Shown here: in pieces, positions 1 through 11,850 of the stretch | Position numbering within the stretch: position 1 is the stretch's first letter | How the letters are laid out: each line of letters opens with the position of its first letter | Assembly (NCBI GenBank): GCA_003116995.1 | Contig: BDSL01000113.1 | Coordinates: 124,001 to 188,000 of the forward strand | Length of the DNA: 64,000 nucleotides | Reading direction: 5' to 3' | Source of the DNA: Yamagishiella unicocca | Lineage: Eukaryota > Chlorophyta > Chlorophyceae > Chlamydomonadales > Volvocaceae | Translations under genes and position numbers: made by a program | Notes under the pieces: generated by a model | Seen by the model: the letters and a program-made list of their open reading frames with translations, nothing else | What the model was told of the DNA's origin: nothing | Database searches by the model: none

Positions 1-3000
1 GGTAGAACACGTCGTGGGGAACATAACAGTGCTTGTGGGACATCGAACAACGCTGTGGTTGGCGAGATATGAATTTTCAAAATTTCCTAAAAGTGACGTC
101 AAATGTTCCAAAAACTCGAGAAAATCGGCAAAACGTTAGGGTCACTTTTCTACCGTAAAACGTTTGCCATTTGTTGTACGGATATGAGATAAAAGGTAGA
201 ACACGTCGTGGGGAACATAACAGTGCTTGTGGGACATCGAACAACACTGTGGTTGGCGAGATATGAATTTTCAAAATTTTCTAAAATTGACGTCAAATGT
301 TCCAAAAACTCGAGAAAATAGGCAAAACGTTAGGGTCACTGTTCTACCGTAAAACGTTTGCCATTTGTTGTACGGATATGAGATAAAAGGTAGAACACGT
401 CGTGGGGAACATAACAGTGCTTGTGGGACATCGAACAACGCTGTGGTTGGCGAGATATGAATTTTCAAAATTTCCTAAAAGTGACGTCAAATGTTCCAAA
501 AACTCGAGAAAATCGGCAAAACGTTAGGGTCACTTTTCTACCGTAAAACGTTTGCCATTTGTTGTACGGATATAAGATAAAAGGTAGAACACGTCGTAAG
601 GAACATAACAGTGCTTGTGGGACATCGAATAACGCTGTGGTTGTCGAGATATGAATTTTCAAAATTTCCTAAAAGTGACGTCAAATGTTCCAAAAACTCG
701 AGAAAATCGGCAAAACGTTAGGGTCACTGTTCTACCGTAAAACGTTTGCCATTTGTTGTACGGATATAAGATAAAAGGTAGAACACGTCGTGGGGAACAT
801 AACAGTGCTTGTGGGACATCGAATAACGCTGTGGTTGGCGAGATATGAATTTTCAAAATTTCCTAAAAGTGACGTCAAATGTTCCAAAAACTCGAGAAAA
901 TCGGCAAAACGTTAGGGTCAATGTTCTACCGTAAAACGTTTGCCATTTGTTGTACGGATATGAGATAAAAGGTAGAACACGTCGTGGGGAACATAACAGT
1001 GCTTGTGGGACATCGAACAACACTGTGGTTGGCGAGATATGAATTTTCAAAATTTTCTAAAATTGACGTCAAATGTTCCAAAAACTCGAGAAAATAGGCA
1101 AAACGTTAGGGTCACTGTTCTACCGTAAAACGTTTGCCATTTGTTGTACGGATATGAGATAAAAGGTAGAACACGTCGTGGGGAACATAACAGTGCTTGT
1201 GGGACATCGAACAACGCTGTGGTTGGCGAGATATGAATTTTCAAAATTTCCTAAAAGTGACGTCAAATGTTCCAAAAACTCGAGAAAATCGGCAAAACGT
1301 TAGGGTCACTTTTCTACCGTAAAACGTTTGCCATTTGTTGTACGGATATAAGATAAAAGGTAGAACACGTCGTAAGGAACATAACAGTGCTTGTGGGACA
1401 TCGAATAACGCTGTGGTTGTCGAGATATGAATTTTCAAAATTTCCTAAAAGTGACGTCAAATGTTCCAAAAACTCGAGAAAATCGGCAAAACGTTAGGGT
1501 CACTGTTCTACCGTAAAACGTTTGCCATTTGTTGTACGGATATAAGATAAAAGGTAGAACACGTCGTGGGGAACATAACAGTGCTTGTGGGACATCGAAT
1601 AACGCTGTGGTTGGCGAGATATGAATTTTCAAAATTTCCTAAAAGTGACGTCAAATGTTCCAAAAACTCGAGAAAATCGGCAAAACGTTAGGGTCAATGT
1701 TCTACCGTAAAACGTTTGCCATTTGTTGTACGGATATGAGATAAAAGGTAGAACACGTCGTGGGGAACATAACAGTGCTTGTGGGACATCGAACAACACT
1801 GTGGTTGGCGAGATATGAATTTTCAAAATTTTCTAAAATTGACGTCAAATGTTCCAAAAACTCGAGAAAATAGGCAAAACGTTAGGGTCACTGTTCTACC
1901 GTAAAACGTTTGCCATTTGTTGTACGGATATGAGATAAAAGGTAGAACACGTCGTGGGGAACATAACAGTGCTTGTGGGACATCGAACAACGCTGTGGTT
2001 GGCGAGATATGAATTTTCAAAATTTCCTAAAAGTGACGTCAAATTTCCAAAAACTCGAGAAAATCGGCAAAACGTTAGGGTCACTTTTCTACCGTAAAAC
2101 GTTTGCCATTTGTTGTACGGATATGAGATAAAAGGTAGAACACGTCGTGGGGAACATAACAGTGCTTGTGGGACATCGAATCACGCTGTGGTTGTCGAGA
2201 TATGAATTTTCAAAATTTCCTAAAAGTGACGTCAAATGTTCCAAAAACTCGAGAAAATAGGCAAAACGTTAGGGTCACTGTTCTACCGTAAAACGTTTGC
2301 CATTTGTTGTACGGATATAAGATAAAAGGTAGAACACGTCGTGGGGAACATAACAGTGCTTGTGGGACATCGAATAACGCTGTGGTTGGCGAGATATGAA
2401 TTTTCAAAATTTCCTAAAAGTGACGTCAAATGTTCCAAAAACTCGAGAAAATCGGCAAAACGTTAGGGTCAATGTTCTACCGTAAAACGTTTGCCATTTG
2501 TTGTACGGATATGAGATAAAAGGTAGAACACGTCGTGGGGAACATAACAGTGCTTGTGGGACATCGAATAACGCTGTGGTTGGCGAGATATGAATTTTCA
2601 AAATTTCCTAAAAGTGACGTCAAATGATCCAAAAACTCGAGAAAATAGGCAAAACGTTAGGGTCACTTTTCTACCGTAAAACGTTTGCCATTTGTTGTAC
2701 GGATATGAGATAAAAGGTAGAACACGTCGTGGGGAACATAACAGTGCTTGTGGGACATCGAATAACGCTGTGGTTGTCGAGATATGAATTTTCATAATTT
2801 CCTAAAAGTGACGTCAAATGTTCCAAAAACTCGAGAAAATCGGCAAAACGTTAGGGTCACTGTTCTACCGTAAAACGTTTGCCATTTGTTGTACGGATGT
2901 GAGATAAAAGGTAGAACACGTCGTGGGGAACATAACAGTGCTTGTGGGACATCGAATAACGCTGTGGTTGGCGAGATATGAATTTTCAAAATTTCCTAAA

Positions 3001-3366
3001 AGGGACGTCAAATGTTCCAAAAACTCGAGAAAATAGGCAAAACGTTAGGGTCACTTTTCTACCGTAAAACGTTTGCCATTTGTTGTACGGATATGAGATA
3101 AAAGGTAGAACACGTCGTGGGGAACATAACAGTGCTTGTGGGACATCGAATAACGCTGTGGTTGTCGAGATATGAATTTTCATAATTTCCTAAAAGTGAC
3201 GTCAAATGTTCCAAAAACTCGAGAAAATCGGCAAAACGTTAGGGTCACTGTTCTACCGTAAAACGTTTGCCATTTGTTGTACGGATATGAGATAAAAGGT
3301 AGAACACGTCGTGGGGAACATAACAGTGCTTGTGGGACATCGAACAACACTGTGGTTGACGAGATA
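1..3366. repeat. 194-bp satellite array with 776-bp higher-order repeat
   Basis: About 17 head-to-tail monomers of 194 bp. The word GTAAAACGTTTGCCATTTG recurs every 194 bp. Diagnostic substitutions (TATGAGAT/TATAAGAT, GTGGGGAAC/GTAAGGAAC, AATCGGC/AATAGGC) repeat with a four-monomer period of 776 bp: monomers near 271, 1047 and 1823 match each other, as do 465 and 1241, and 659 and 1435. One monomer near 2016-2209 has lost one base (CAAATTTCC instead of CAAATGTTCC). The array is visibly richer in A+T than the rest of the window and carries one CTCGAG site and one CGTTAGGGTC word per monomer. The left edge is cut by the window. Short minus-strand frames of 65 codons run across each monomer but begin at TTG and shift frame at every unit, so they are not genes. 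Confidence 0.97.
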
Positions 3367-3455
3367 TGGCGTTTTGAAATTTTGCCCTCAAAATGCGTTA
3401 AAACCTCATAAAAAAGGGCAATTTGTTGTACGGTAATGAGATTAAAGGTTGTTGA
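3367..3455. repeat. decayed edge monomer of the 194-bp satellite
   Basis: After the last good monomer the sequence keeps only pieces of the unit: TTTTGAAATTTTG near 3371 and ATTTGTTGTACGGTAATGAG near 3421, which equals the satellite word ATTTGTTGTACGGATATGAG with changes. Spacing is shortened and the identity is much lower than inside the array. Edge decay of this type is usual for satellites homogenised by unequal exchange. Confidence 0.7.
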
Positions 3456-3465
3456 ACAATATTAT

Positions 3466-3562
3466 CCACTTGGTGGTGGTGGTGGTGGTCGCGGTGGTGG
3501 TGGTGGCGGTTGCGGTGGCAGCGGTGGTGGTGCGGCGCGGCGGCGATGGCGGCGGTGGTGGA
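3466..3562 (+). repeat. GGT/GGC-rich triplet repeat
   Basis: A low-complexity run of GGTGGTGGT with GGC, GCA and CGC variants. It can be read as poly-Val/Ala/Gly in several frames, but no start context, splice context or conserved domain accompanies it. A weaker relative (GGCGATGG..GGTGAAGGTGATG) lies at about 6970-7030, on the far side of the 511-bp array. Confidence 0.85.
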
Positions 3563-3699
3563 GATCACGTTGGTGAAGATGATGAAGCGTCAAAAAAACA
3601 TCCAAAAAGAGTGCATTTTTTTGGCGCCGCATTGCAGGTAGCGACTGCACGCATTAATTCACATAAACACATATACATATCGTCATGGCTTGAGGGAGG

Positions 3700-4020
3700 G
3701 AGGCGGTGCTGGGTCGCGCGGCTGCGAAATGGGGATTGTTTGAGGGGATCGGGTCTGCGAAGTCGCGATCTAGCCCGCGCACATTCCGCACATCGAAAGT
3801 AAACGCACGAAATTATCCTGAGAGGAAACGGCGAACGAGCGTGCGGTACCAAGCGGGCAGCCCGGTGGGTCGGATCGCTGAAGTCGCGCTCCGTCCCGCG
3901 CAATCTCATGAAACAATAATGGATTTCATATGCAGCCTTGAGCGGTTTTACGGAAAGGAAAGTGTGAGCCGCGTTGTGGGATTACGTGTGTGCTCCTTCG
4001 CGGGTCGGAGAGCGGGGAGA
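3700..4020. repeat. diverged relative of the 511-bp unit, left flank
   Basis: Word-level similarity to the 511-bp unit that follows: GGTGGGTCGGATC..GAAGTCGCG, ATGCAGCC, CGTGTGTGCTCCTTCGC and GGTCGGAGAGCGGGG appear in the same order, but with many substitutions and indels. It looks like an older unhomogenised copy. No gene is supported here. Confidence 0.65.
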
Positions 4021-6063
4021 GCGTCTACCGAAGCTGTACAATTTATAGCATAAAAAGAGCGTGAAATAGAGGCCTACTAATAAGCGCCAGCTAATACGAG
4101 CATACAGTTCCGTGCTGTGTTCGCGCGAAGGAGGCGCAGCAGGCGGGACGGTGCAGTGATGTTGGGTTCAACTACAGGGCGGCAAGGGGATCATGCCGCT
4201 TAGATGATGATGTGAGGATAAACTTTCGCGTCCGCGGAGATAGCGAACAGCAGCTGTGAGCTGTGCAGCATTAGGGGATCATAGTGCAACCGCGTTGGGA
4301 GAACACTATATCGATAGTGAATTGTATATGCAGTCGCACGTAATTTAATCTGGCAGGAAAGGGCGAGCCGGTGCGCGATAGCCGTGTGCGCGATACGACC
4401 GTGCTCGGTGGGTCGGATCAGCGGAGTCGCGGCATACCATGAATCAAAAGCCTGGCTCGCGCGCATACCATGAATCAAAAGCGGATTCCATTTGCAGCCC
4501 TGTGCTGTTTTTCCTGGCATGGTTTGAAAGAGCGTCTACCGAAGCTGTACAATTTATAGCATAAAAAGAGCGTGAAATAGAGGCCTACTAATAAGCGCCA
4601 GCTAATACGAGCATACAGTTCCGTGCTGTGTTCGCGCGAAGGAGGCGCAGCAGGTGGGACGGTGCAGTGATGTTGGGTTCAACTACAGGGCGGCAAGGGG
4701 ATCATGCCGCTTAGATGATGATGTGAGGATAAACTTTCGCGTCCGCGGAGATAGCGAACAGCAGCTGTGAGCTGTGCAGCATTAGGGGATCATAGTGCAA
4801 CCGCGTTGGGAGAACACTATATCGATAGTGAATTCTATATGCAGTCGCACGTAATTTAATCTGGCAGGAAAGGGCGAGCCGGTGCGCGATAGCCGTGTGC
4901 GCGATACGACCGTGCTCGGTGGGTCGGATCAGCGGAGTCGCGGCATACCATGAATCAAAAGCCTGGCTCGCGCGCATACCATGAATCAAAAGCGGATTCC
5001 ATTTGCAGCCCTGTGCTGTTTTTCCTGGCATGGTTTGAAAGAGCGTCTACCGAAGCTGTACAATTTATAGCATAAAAAGAGCGTGAAATAGAGGCCTACT
5101 AATAAGCGCCAGCTAATACGAGCATACAGTTCCGTGCTGTGTTCGCGCGAAGGAGGCGCAGCAGGTGGGACGGTGCAGTGATGTTGGGTTCAACTACAGG
5201 GCGGCAAGGGGATCATGCCGCTTAGATGATGATGTGAGGATAAACTTTCGCGTCCGCGGAGATAGCGAACAGCAGCTGTGAGCTGTGCAGCATTAGGGGA
5301 TCATAGTGCAACCGCGTTGGGAGAACACTATATCGATAGTGAATTCTATATGCAGTCGCACGTAATTTAATCTGGCAGGAAAGGGCGAGCCGGTGCGCGA
5401 TAGCCGTGTGCGCGATACGACCGTGCTCGGTGGGTCGGATCAGCGGAGTCGCGGCATACCATGAATCAAAAGCCTGGCTCGCGCGCATACCATGAATCAA
5501 AAGCGGATTCCATTTGCAGCCCTGTGCTGTTTTTCCTGGCATGGTTTGAAAGAGCGTCTACCGAAGCTGTACAATTTATAGCATAAAAAGAGCGTGAAAT
5601 AGAGGCCTACTAATAAGCGCCAGCTAATACGAGCATACAGTTCCGTGCTGTGTTCGCGCGAAGGAGGCGCAGCAGGTGGGACGGTGCAGTGATGTTGGGT
5701 GCAACTACAGGGCGGCAAGGGGATCATGCCGCTTAGATGATGATGTGAGGATAAACTTTCGCGTCCGCGGAGATAGCGAACAGCAGCTGTGAGCTGTGCA
5801 GCATTAGGGGATCATAGTGCAACCGCGTTGGGAGAACACTATATCGATAGTGAATTGTATATGCAGTCGCACGTAATTTAATCTGGCAGGAAAGGGCGAG
5901 CCGGTGCGCGATACCGTGTGCGCGATACGACCGTGCTCGGTGGGTCGGATCAGCGGAGTCGCGGCATACCATGAATCAAAAGCCTGGCTCGCGCGCATAC
6001 CATGAATCAAAAGCGGATTCCATTTGCAGCCCTGTGCTGTTTTTCCTGGCATGGTTTGAAAGC
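4021..6063. repeat. 511-bp tandem repeat, four near-identical copies
   Basis: The word GCGTCTACCGAAGCTGTAC begins copies at 4021, 4532, 5043 and 5554, an exact spacing of 511 bp. The fourth copy is one base short (GCGATACCG for GCGATAGCCG). Differences between copies are few (for example GAATTGTAT versus GAATTCTAT; AGGCGGGAC versus AGGTGGGAC; GTTCAAC versus GTGCAAC). Each unit contains an internal short duplication, CATACCATGAATCAAAAGC, twice about 30 bp apart. A 106-codon frame on the minus strand exists in each unit but resembles no family and simply follows the repeat. Confidence 0.96.
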
Positions 6064-6630
6064 GCAAGCCGACGCGCGGGAATACGTGGGCGCTCCTTCG
6101 CACGTCGGAGAGCGGGGCGTTTCAGCCCAAACCGCAGCTGCGCGATGCTCAAGGGGCGCGGAATTGAGACCTACTAAGATGAGTACGCAGTTCTGGGCTG
6201 TGAGGCACGTATTACGCGCGGCCTTAACAAGCGGCTCAGAAGAAGGCTAGATAGAATATCCAATCATCAAACTCCTCGCGCGACGGAGGCGCAGCAGGTA
6301 GGCAAGGGCGGTGCGGTGATGGTGGTTGCAACTACAGGGCGGCTAGGGGATCAAGGCAGCACAAGACACGTCGCTAAGAAACGGCCACCTAAGATGATGT
6401 TAGGATGTACGTCCACGGAGATAGTTGTGCTAGGGGATCAAGGCGGCCACCGTGTGCGAAGAACACTACAGGCGCTTCAGCGCAACCATGATCCAGCCCG
6501 CGCGCATCTCACGAACCGATAAAATAATTGCATATGCAGTCACACAATTCCTTTTGATACGAAACGGCAAAAGCGGGCGCGCGGTACTGTTCGGGCATAC
6601 CGATGGGTCGGATAGCAGGAAGGGGCCAGC
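6064..6630. repeat. diverged relatives of the 511-bp unit, right flank
   Basis: Continues the order of the 511-bp unit at lower identity: GGGCGCTCCTTCGCACGTCGGAG, GAGACCTACTAAGATGAG, GGAGGCGCAGCAGGTAGG, CAACTACAGGGCGGCTAGGGGATC, CCTAAGATGATGTTAGGA, then ATATGCAGTCACACAATT and CCGATGGGTCGGATAGC. It holds one and a part old copies. Together with the left flank it shows that the recent four-copy array sits inside an older array. Confidence 0.7.
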
Positions 6631-6633
6631 TAG

Positions 6634-6657
6634 CACACACACACACACGCGCACACC
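6634..6657. repeat. (CA)n microsatellite
   Basis: CACACACACACACAC followed by GCGCACACC. Confidence 0.9.
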
Positions 6658-7175
6658 ATCGCATATCGTTCAGCATCACAGGATGGACGCACGACACGCT
6701 GAGGCTGTGCCAATGCAGCAATATGAATGTACGTGCCTCGCCTCTCGGCGCTTCTTTAGCTCTATGGCGGTGCCCGCAGGGTGCATCGAAAGTGTGTGGG
6801 GATGATGGTAGGTGTGTGTGTATTGCGCCTGACACGGACAGGTGCCCCACCGCCGCTGTTCCCACAGGTCCCACTATCCAAGCACTAGCTAGCCGTTTGA
6901 TGTCCCTCGTGAAGGCTCGGTGACGTGAAGACTCGGTGTAAACGATGGCCCAAGGCGCAGGGAATGAAGGCGGTGGCACGGCGGCGATGGTGGCTCGGTG
7001 AAGGTGATGTCCCGACAGTTGACGGTGGTGATGGACGTGATCACACGGGAGAGGAAGCTAGCTCAGAAGCCTGGAGACCCGTCCGCACGCACCCAGCCAG
7101 CCACCTATGGATGATGGTATGGGCGCAGGGGTGATGTTGGGGATATGGCTGGGGGAGATTGTATGGGTGGGGATT
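6658..7175. other. unique-looking spacer, no gene recognised
   Basis: About 520 bases between the CA repeat and the minisatellite. Several overlapping frames are open on both strands, as expected for GC-rich DNA, and none resembles a known protein. The stretch at 7107-7175 is G-rich on the + strand (GGGGTGATGTTGGGGATATGG), the opposite skew to the array that follows. Confidence 0.5.
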
Positions 7176-8010
7176 ATGGCCCCACGGACCCCTGCCTCAG
7201 TCCCCCCTAGACGTTCGCCTCATTCCTCCTTGAACCCCTGCCTCAGTCCCCCCCCGGACCCCCGTCTTTGTCCTCCCCAGGCCCCCTCCTTAGTACCCCC
7301 TGGGCCCCTGCCTCAATCCCCCCGGACCCCTGCCTCAGACCCCCTAGACGTTCGCCTCATTCCTCCCCGGACCCCTGCCTCAGTCCCCCCTAGACCTCCG
7401 CCTCATTCCTCCTTAAACCCCTGCCTCAGTCCCCCCCCGGACCCCCGTCTTTGTCCTCCCAAGGCCCCCTCCTTAGTACCCCCTGGGCCCCTGCCTCAAT
7501 CCCCCCGGACCCCTGCCTCAGTCCCCCCTAGACGTTCGCCTCATTCCTCCCCGGACCCCTGCCTCAGTCCCCCCTAGACCTCCGCCTCATTCCTCCTTGA
7601 ACCCCTGCCTCAGTCCCCCCCCGGACCCCAGTCTTTGTCCTCCCCCGGACCCCTGCCTCAGTAACCCCCTGGGCCCCTGCCTCAATCCCCCCGGACTCCT
7701 GCCTCAGTCCCCCCTAGACCTCCGCCTCATTCCTCCTTGAACCCCTGCCTCAGTCCCCCCCTGGACCCCTGGCTCGTTCCCCCCTGGACCCCTGCCTCAG
7801 CCCCCCCTGGACCCCTGCCTCAGTCCCCCCTGGACCCCTGCCTCAGTACCCCCTGGACCCCGCCTCAATCCCCCTGGACCCCTGCCTCAGTCCCCCCCGG
7901 ATTCCTGCCTCAGTACCCCCTGGACCCCTGCCTCAATCCCCCCGGACCCCTGCCTCAGCCCTCTAGACCTCCGCCTCATTCCTCCTTGAACCCCTGCCTC
8001 AGTCCCCCCC

Positions 8011-8290
8011 GGACCAGGGGGCCAGGGGGCCACAAGTCACTCCAGCGCCCGAACCCCCTGCCCACCCAAAGCCCCTCCCATCCGGACTGCTGTACAACTA
8101 ACCTTCCTCGACAACGGTTCCAGGCGCAACTCCATCTTGCTCCAGAGCACATGCTGCCTCCAGAGCACAACAGCGGCGACCTCAGCCTGTGTCGGCAAGA
8201 AGCACCAGTAAAAAATGGATGATGGTCAGGATTGCCGAACGTACATGACGCGATCAGAAGTAGGCAGGGCAGACCCCTGGCTCGGTCCCC
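8011..8290. repeat. conserved ~270-bp spacer of the minisatellite (first of 36 copies)
   Basis: The block runs from GGACCAGGGGGCCAGG through CCATCCGGACTGCTGTACAA and CAGAGCACATGCTGCC to TGACGCGATCAGAAGTAGG, ending at GGCTCGGTCCCCCC where 23-bp units resume. Copies start near (kb) 8.01, 9.24, 9.82, 11.05, 11.64, 12.22, 12.78, 14.00, 14.66, 15.89, 16.53, 17.63, 18.21, 18.77, 20.00, 20.64, 21.89, 22.51, 23.37, 24.05, 24.89, 25.58, 26.37, 27.05, 27.89, 28.68, 29.40, 30.25, 31.12, 31.68, 32.49, 33.42, 33.98, 34.66, 35.22 and 35.77. It has normal base composition and is far less variable in length than the units between copies. It is not a recognised gene. It could be a captured single-copy fragment amplified with the array. 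Confidence 0.95.
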
Positions 8291-11200
8291 CCTGGACCCC
8301 TGCCTCAGTCCCCCCCCGGACCCCCGTCTTTGTCCTCCCCAGGCCCCCTCCTTAGTACCCCATGGGCCCCTGCCTCAATCCCCCCGGACTCCTGCCTCAG
8401 TCCCCCCTAGACCTCCGCCTCATTCCTCCTTGAACCCCTGGCTCAGTCACCCCCCGGACCCCCGTCTTTGTCCTCCCCCGGACCCCTGCCTCAGTACCCC
8501 CTGGACCCCTGCCTTAGTCTCCACGGACCCCTGCCTCAGTCCCCCCTAGACCTCCGCCTCATTCCTCCTTGAACCCCTGCCTCAGTCCCCCCCCGGACCC
8601 CCGTCTTTGTCCTCCCCCGGACCCCTGCCTCAGTACCCCCTGGGCCCCTGCCTCAATCCCCCCGGACTCCTGCCTCAGTCCCCCCTAGACCTCCGCCTCA
8701 TTCCTCCTTGAACCCCTGCCTCAGTCCCCCCCCGGACCCCCGTCTTTGTCCTCCCCAGGCCCCCTCCTTAGTACCCCCTGGGCCCCTGCCTCAATCCCCC
8801 CGGACTCCTGCCTCAGTCCCCCCTAGACCTCCGCCTCATTCCTCCTTGAACCCCTGGCTCAGTCACCCCCCGGACCCCCGTCTTTGTCCTTCTCCGGACC
8901 CCTGCCTCAGTACCCCCTGGACCCCTGCCTTAGTCTCCACGGACCCCTGCCTCAGTCCCCCCCAGACCTCCGCCTCATTCCTCCTTGAACCCCTGGCTCA
9001 GTCATCCCCCGGACCCCCGTCTTTGTCCTCCCCCGGACCCCTGCCTCAGTACCCCCTGGACCCCTGCCTCATTCCTCCTTGAACCCCTGCCTCAGTCCCC
9101 CCCCGGACCCCCGTCTTTGTCCTCCCCCGGACCCCTGCCTCAGTCCCCCCTGGGCCCCTGCCTCAATCCCCCCGGACTCCTGCCTCAGTCCCCCCTAGAC
9201 CTCCGCCTCATTCCTCCTTGAACCCCTGCCTCAGTCCCCCCCGGACCAGGGGGCCAGGGGGCCACAAGTCACAGTCCAGCGCCCGAACCCCCTGCCCACC
9301 CAAAGCCCCTCCCATCCGGACTGCTGTACAACTAACCTTCCTGGACAACGGTTCCAGGCGCAACTCCATCTTGCTCCAGAGCACATGCTGCCTCCAGAGC
9401 ACCACAGCGGCGACCTCAGCCTGTGTCGGCAAGAAGCACCAGTGAACAAAGGATGATGGTCAGGATTGCCGAACATACATGACATGAGCAGAAGTAGGCA
9501 GGGCAGTTCCCTGGCTCGGTCCCCCCTGGACCCCTGCCTCAGTCCCCCCCCGGACCCCAGTCTTTGTCCTCCCCCGGACCCCTGCCTCAGTTCCCCCCTG
9601 GACCCCTGCCTCAGCCCCCCCTGGACCCCTGCCTCAGTCCCCCCTGGACCCCTGCCTCAGTACCCCCTGGACCCCGCCTCAATCCCCCTGGACCCCTGCC
9701 TCAGTCCCCCCCGGACCCCTGCCTCAGTACCCCCTGGACCCCTGCCTCAATCCCCCCGGACCCCTGCCTCAGCCCTCTAGACCTCCGCCTCATTCCTCCT
9801 TGAACCCCTGCCTCAGTCCCCCCCGGACCAGGGGGCCAGGGGGCCACAAGTCACTCCAGCGCCCGAACCCCCTGCCCACCCAAAGCCCCTCCCATCCGGA
9901 CTGCTGTACAACTAACCTTCCTCGACAACGGTTCCAGGCGCAACTCCATCTTGCTCCAGAGCACATGCTGCCTCCAGAGCACCACAGCGGCGACCTCAGC
10001 CTGTGTCGGCAAGAAGCACCAGTAAAAAATGGATGATGGTCAGGATTGCCGAACGTACATGACGCGATCAGAAGTAGGCAGGGCAGACCCCTGGCTCGGT
10101 CCCCCCTGGACCCCTGCCTCAGTCCCCCCCGGACCCCCGTCTTTGTCCTCCCCAGGCCCCCTCCTTAGTACCCCATGGGCCCCTGCCTCAATCCCCCCGG
10201 ACTCCTGCCTCAGTCCCCCCTAGACCTCCGCCTCATTCCTCCTTGAACCCCTGGCTCAGTCACCCCCCGGACCCCCGTCTTTGTCCTCCCCCGGACCCCT
10301 GCCTCAGTACCCCCTGGACCCCTGCCTTAGTCTCCACGGACCCCTGCCTCAGTCCCCCCTAGACCTCCGCCTCATTCCTCCTTGAACCCCTGCCTCAGTC
10401 CCCCCCGGACCCCCGTCTTTGTCCTCCCCCGGACCCCTGCCTCAGTACCCCCTGGGCCCCTGCCTCAATCCCCCCGGACTCCTGCCTCAGTCCCCCCTAG
10501 ACCTCCGCCTCATTCCTCCTTGAACCCCTGCCTCAGTCCCCCCCCGGACCCCCGTCTTTGTCCTCCCCAGGCCCCCTCCTTAGTACCCCCTGGGCCCCTG
10601 CCTCAATCCCCCCGGACTCCTGCCTCAGTCCCCCCTAGACCTCCGCCTCATTCCTCCTTGAACCCCTGGCTCAGTCACCCCCCGGACCCCCGTCTTTGTC
10701 CTTCTCCGGACCCCTGCCTCAGTACCCCCTGGACCCCTGCCTTAGTCTCCACGGACCCCTGCCTCAGTCCCCCCCAGACCTCCGCCTCATTCCTCCTTGA
10801 ACCCCTGGCTCAGTCATCCCCCGGACCCCCGTCTTTGTCCTCCCCCGGACCCCTGCCTCAGTACCCCCTGGACCCCTGCCTCATTCCTCCTTGAACCCCT
10901 GCCTCAGTCCCCCCCCGGACCCCCGTCTTTGTCCTCCCCCGGACCCCTGCCTCAGTCCCCCCTGGGCCCCTGCCTCAATCCCCCCGGACTCCTGCCTCAG
11001 TCCCCCCTAGACCTCCGCCTCATTCCTCCTTGAACCCCTGCCTCAGTCCCCCCCGGACCAGGGGGCCAGGGGGCCACAAGTCACAGTCCAGCGCCCGAAC
11101 CCCCTGCCCACCCAAAGCCCCTCCCATCCGGACTGCTGTACAACTAACCTTCCTGGACAACGGTTCCAGGCGCAACTCCATCTTGCTCCAGAGCACATGC

Positions 11201-11850
11201 TGCCTCCAGAGCACCACAGCGGCGACCTCAGCCTGTGTCGGCAAGAAGCACCAGTGAACAAAGGATGATGGTCAGGATTGCCGAACATACATGACATGAG
11301 CAGAAGTAGGCAGGGCAGTTCCCTGGCTCGGTCCCCCCTGGACCCCTGCCTCAGTCCCCCCCCGGACCCCAGTCTTTGTCCTCCCCCGGACCCCTGCCTC
11401 AGTTCCCCCCTGGACCCCTGCCTCAGCCCCCCCTGGACCCCTGCCTCAGTCCCCCCTGGACCCCTGCCTCAGTACCCCCTGGACCCCGCCTCAATCCCCC
11501 TGGACCCCTGCCTCAGTCCCCCCCGGACCCCTGCCTCAGTACCCCCTGGACCCCTGCCTCAATCCCCCCGGACCCCTGCCTCAGCCCTCTAGACCTCCGC
11601 CTCATTCCTCCTTGAACCCCTGCCTCAGTCCCCCCCGGACCAGGGGGCCAGGGGGCCACAAGTCACTCCAGCGCCCGAACCCCCTGCCCACCCAAAGCCC
11701 CTCCCATCCGGACTGCTGTACAACTAACCTTCCTGGACAACGGTTCCAGGCGCAACTCCATCTTGCTCCAGAGCACATGCTGCCTCCAGAGCACCACAGC
11801 GGCGACCTCAGCCTGTGTCGGCAAGAAGCACCAGTGAACAAAGGATGATG
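8220..11850. repeat. 1.81-kb tandem segmental duplication inside the minisatellite
   Basis: Sequence from about 8.2 to 10.0 kb recurs at an offset of ~1812 bp. Spacer copies at 9.24 and 9.82 kb correspond to 11.05 and 11.64 kb, and the 23-bp variant order between them is the same, including the rare GTCCTTCTCCGGACC variant near 8.89 and 10.70 kb. Confidence 0.85.

Noticed and set aside
77..3183. A ladder of 65-codon minus-strand frames, one per satellite monomer, each overlapping the next by four bases
   Set aside because: They start at TTG rather than ATG. The 194-bp period is not a multiple of three, so each lies in another frame, and they merely reflect the monomer sequence. No splice or expression context.
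1..3366. Telomere-like words (CGTTAGGGTC, CCTAAAA)
   Set aside because: Each occurs once per 194-bp monomer and never in tandem, so this is not a telomeric tract.
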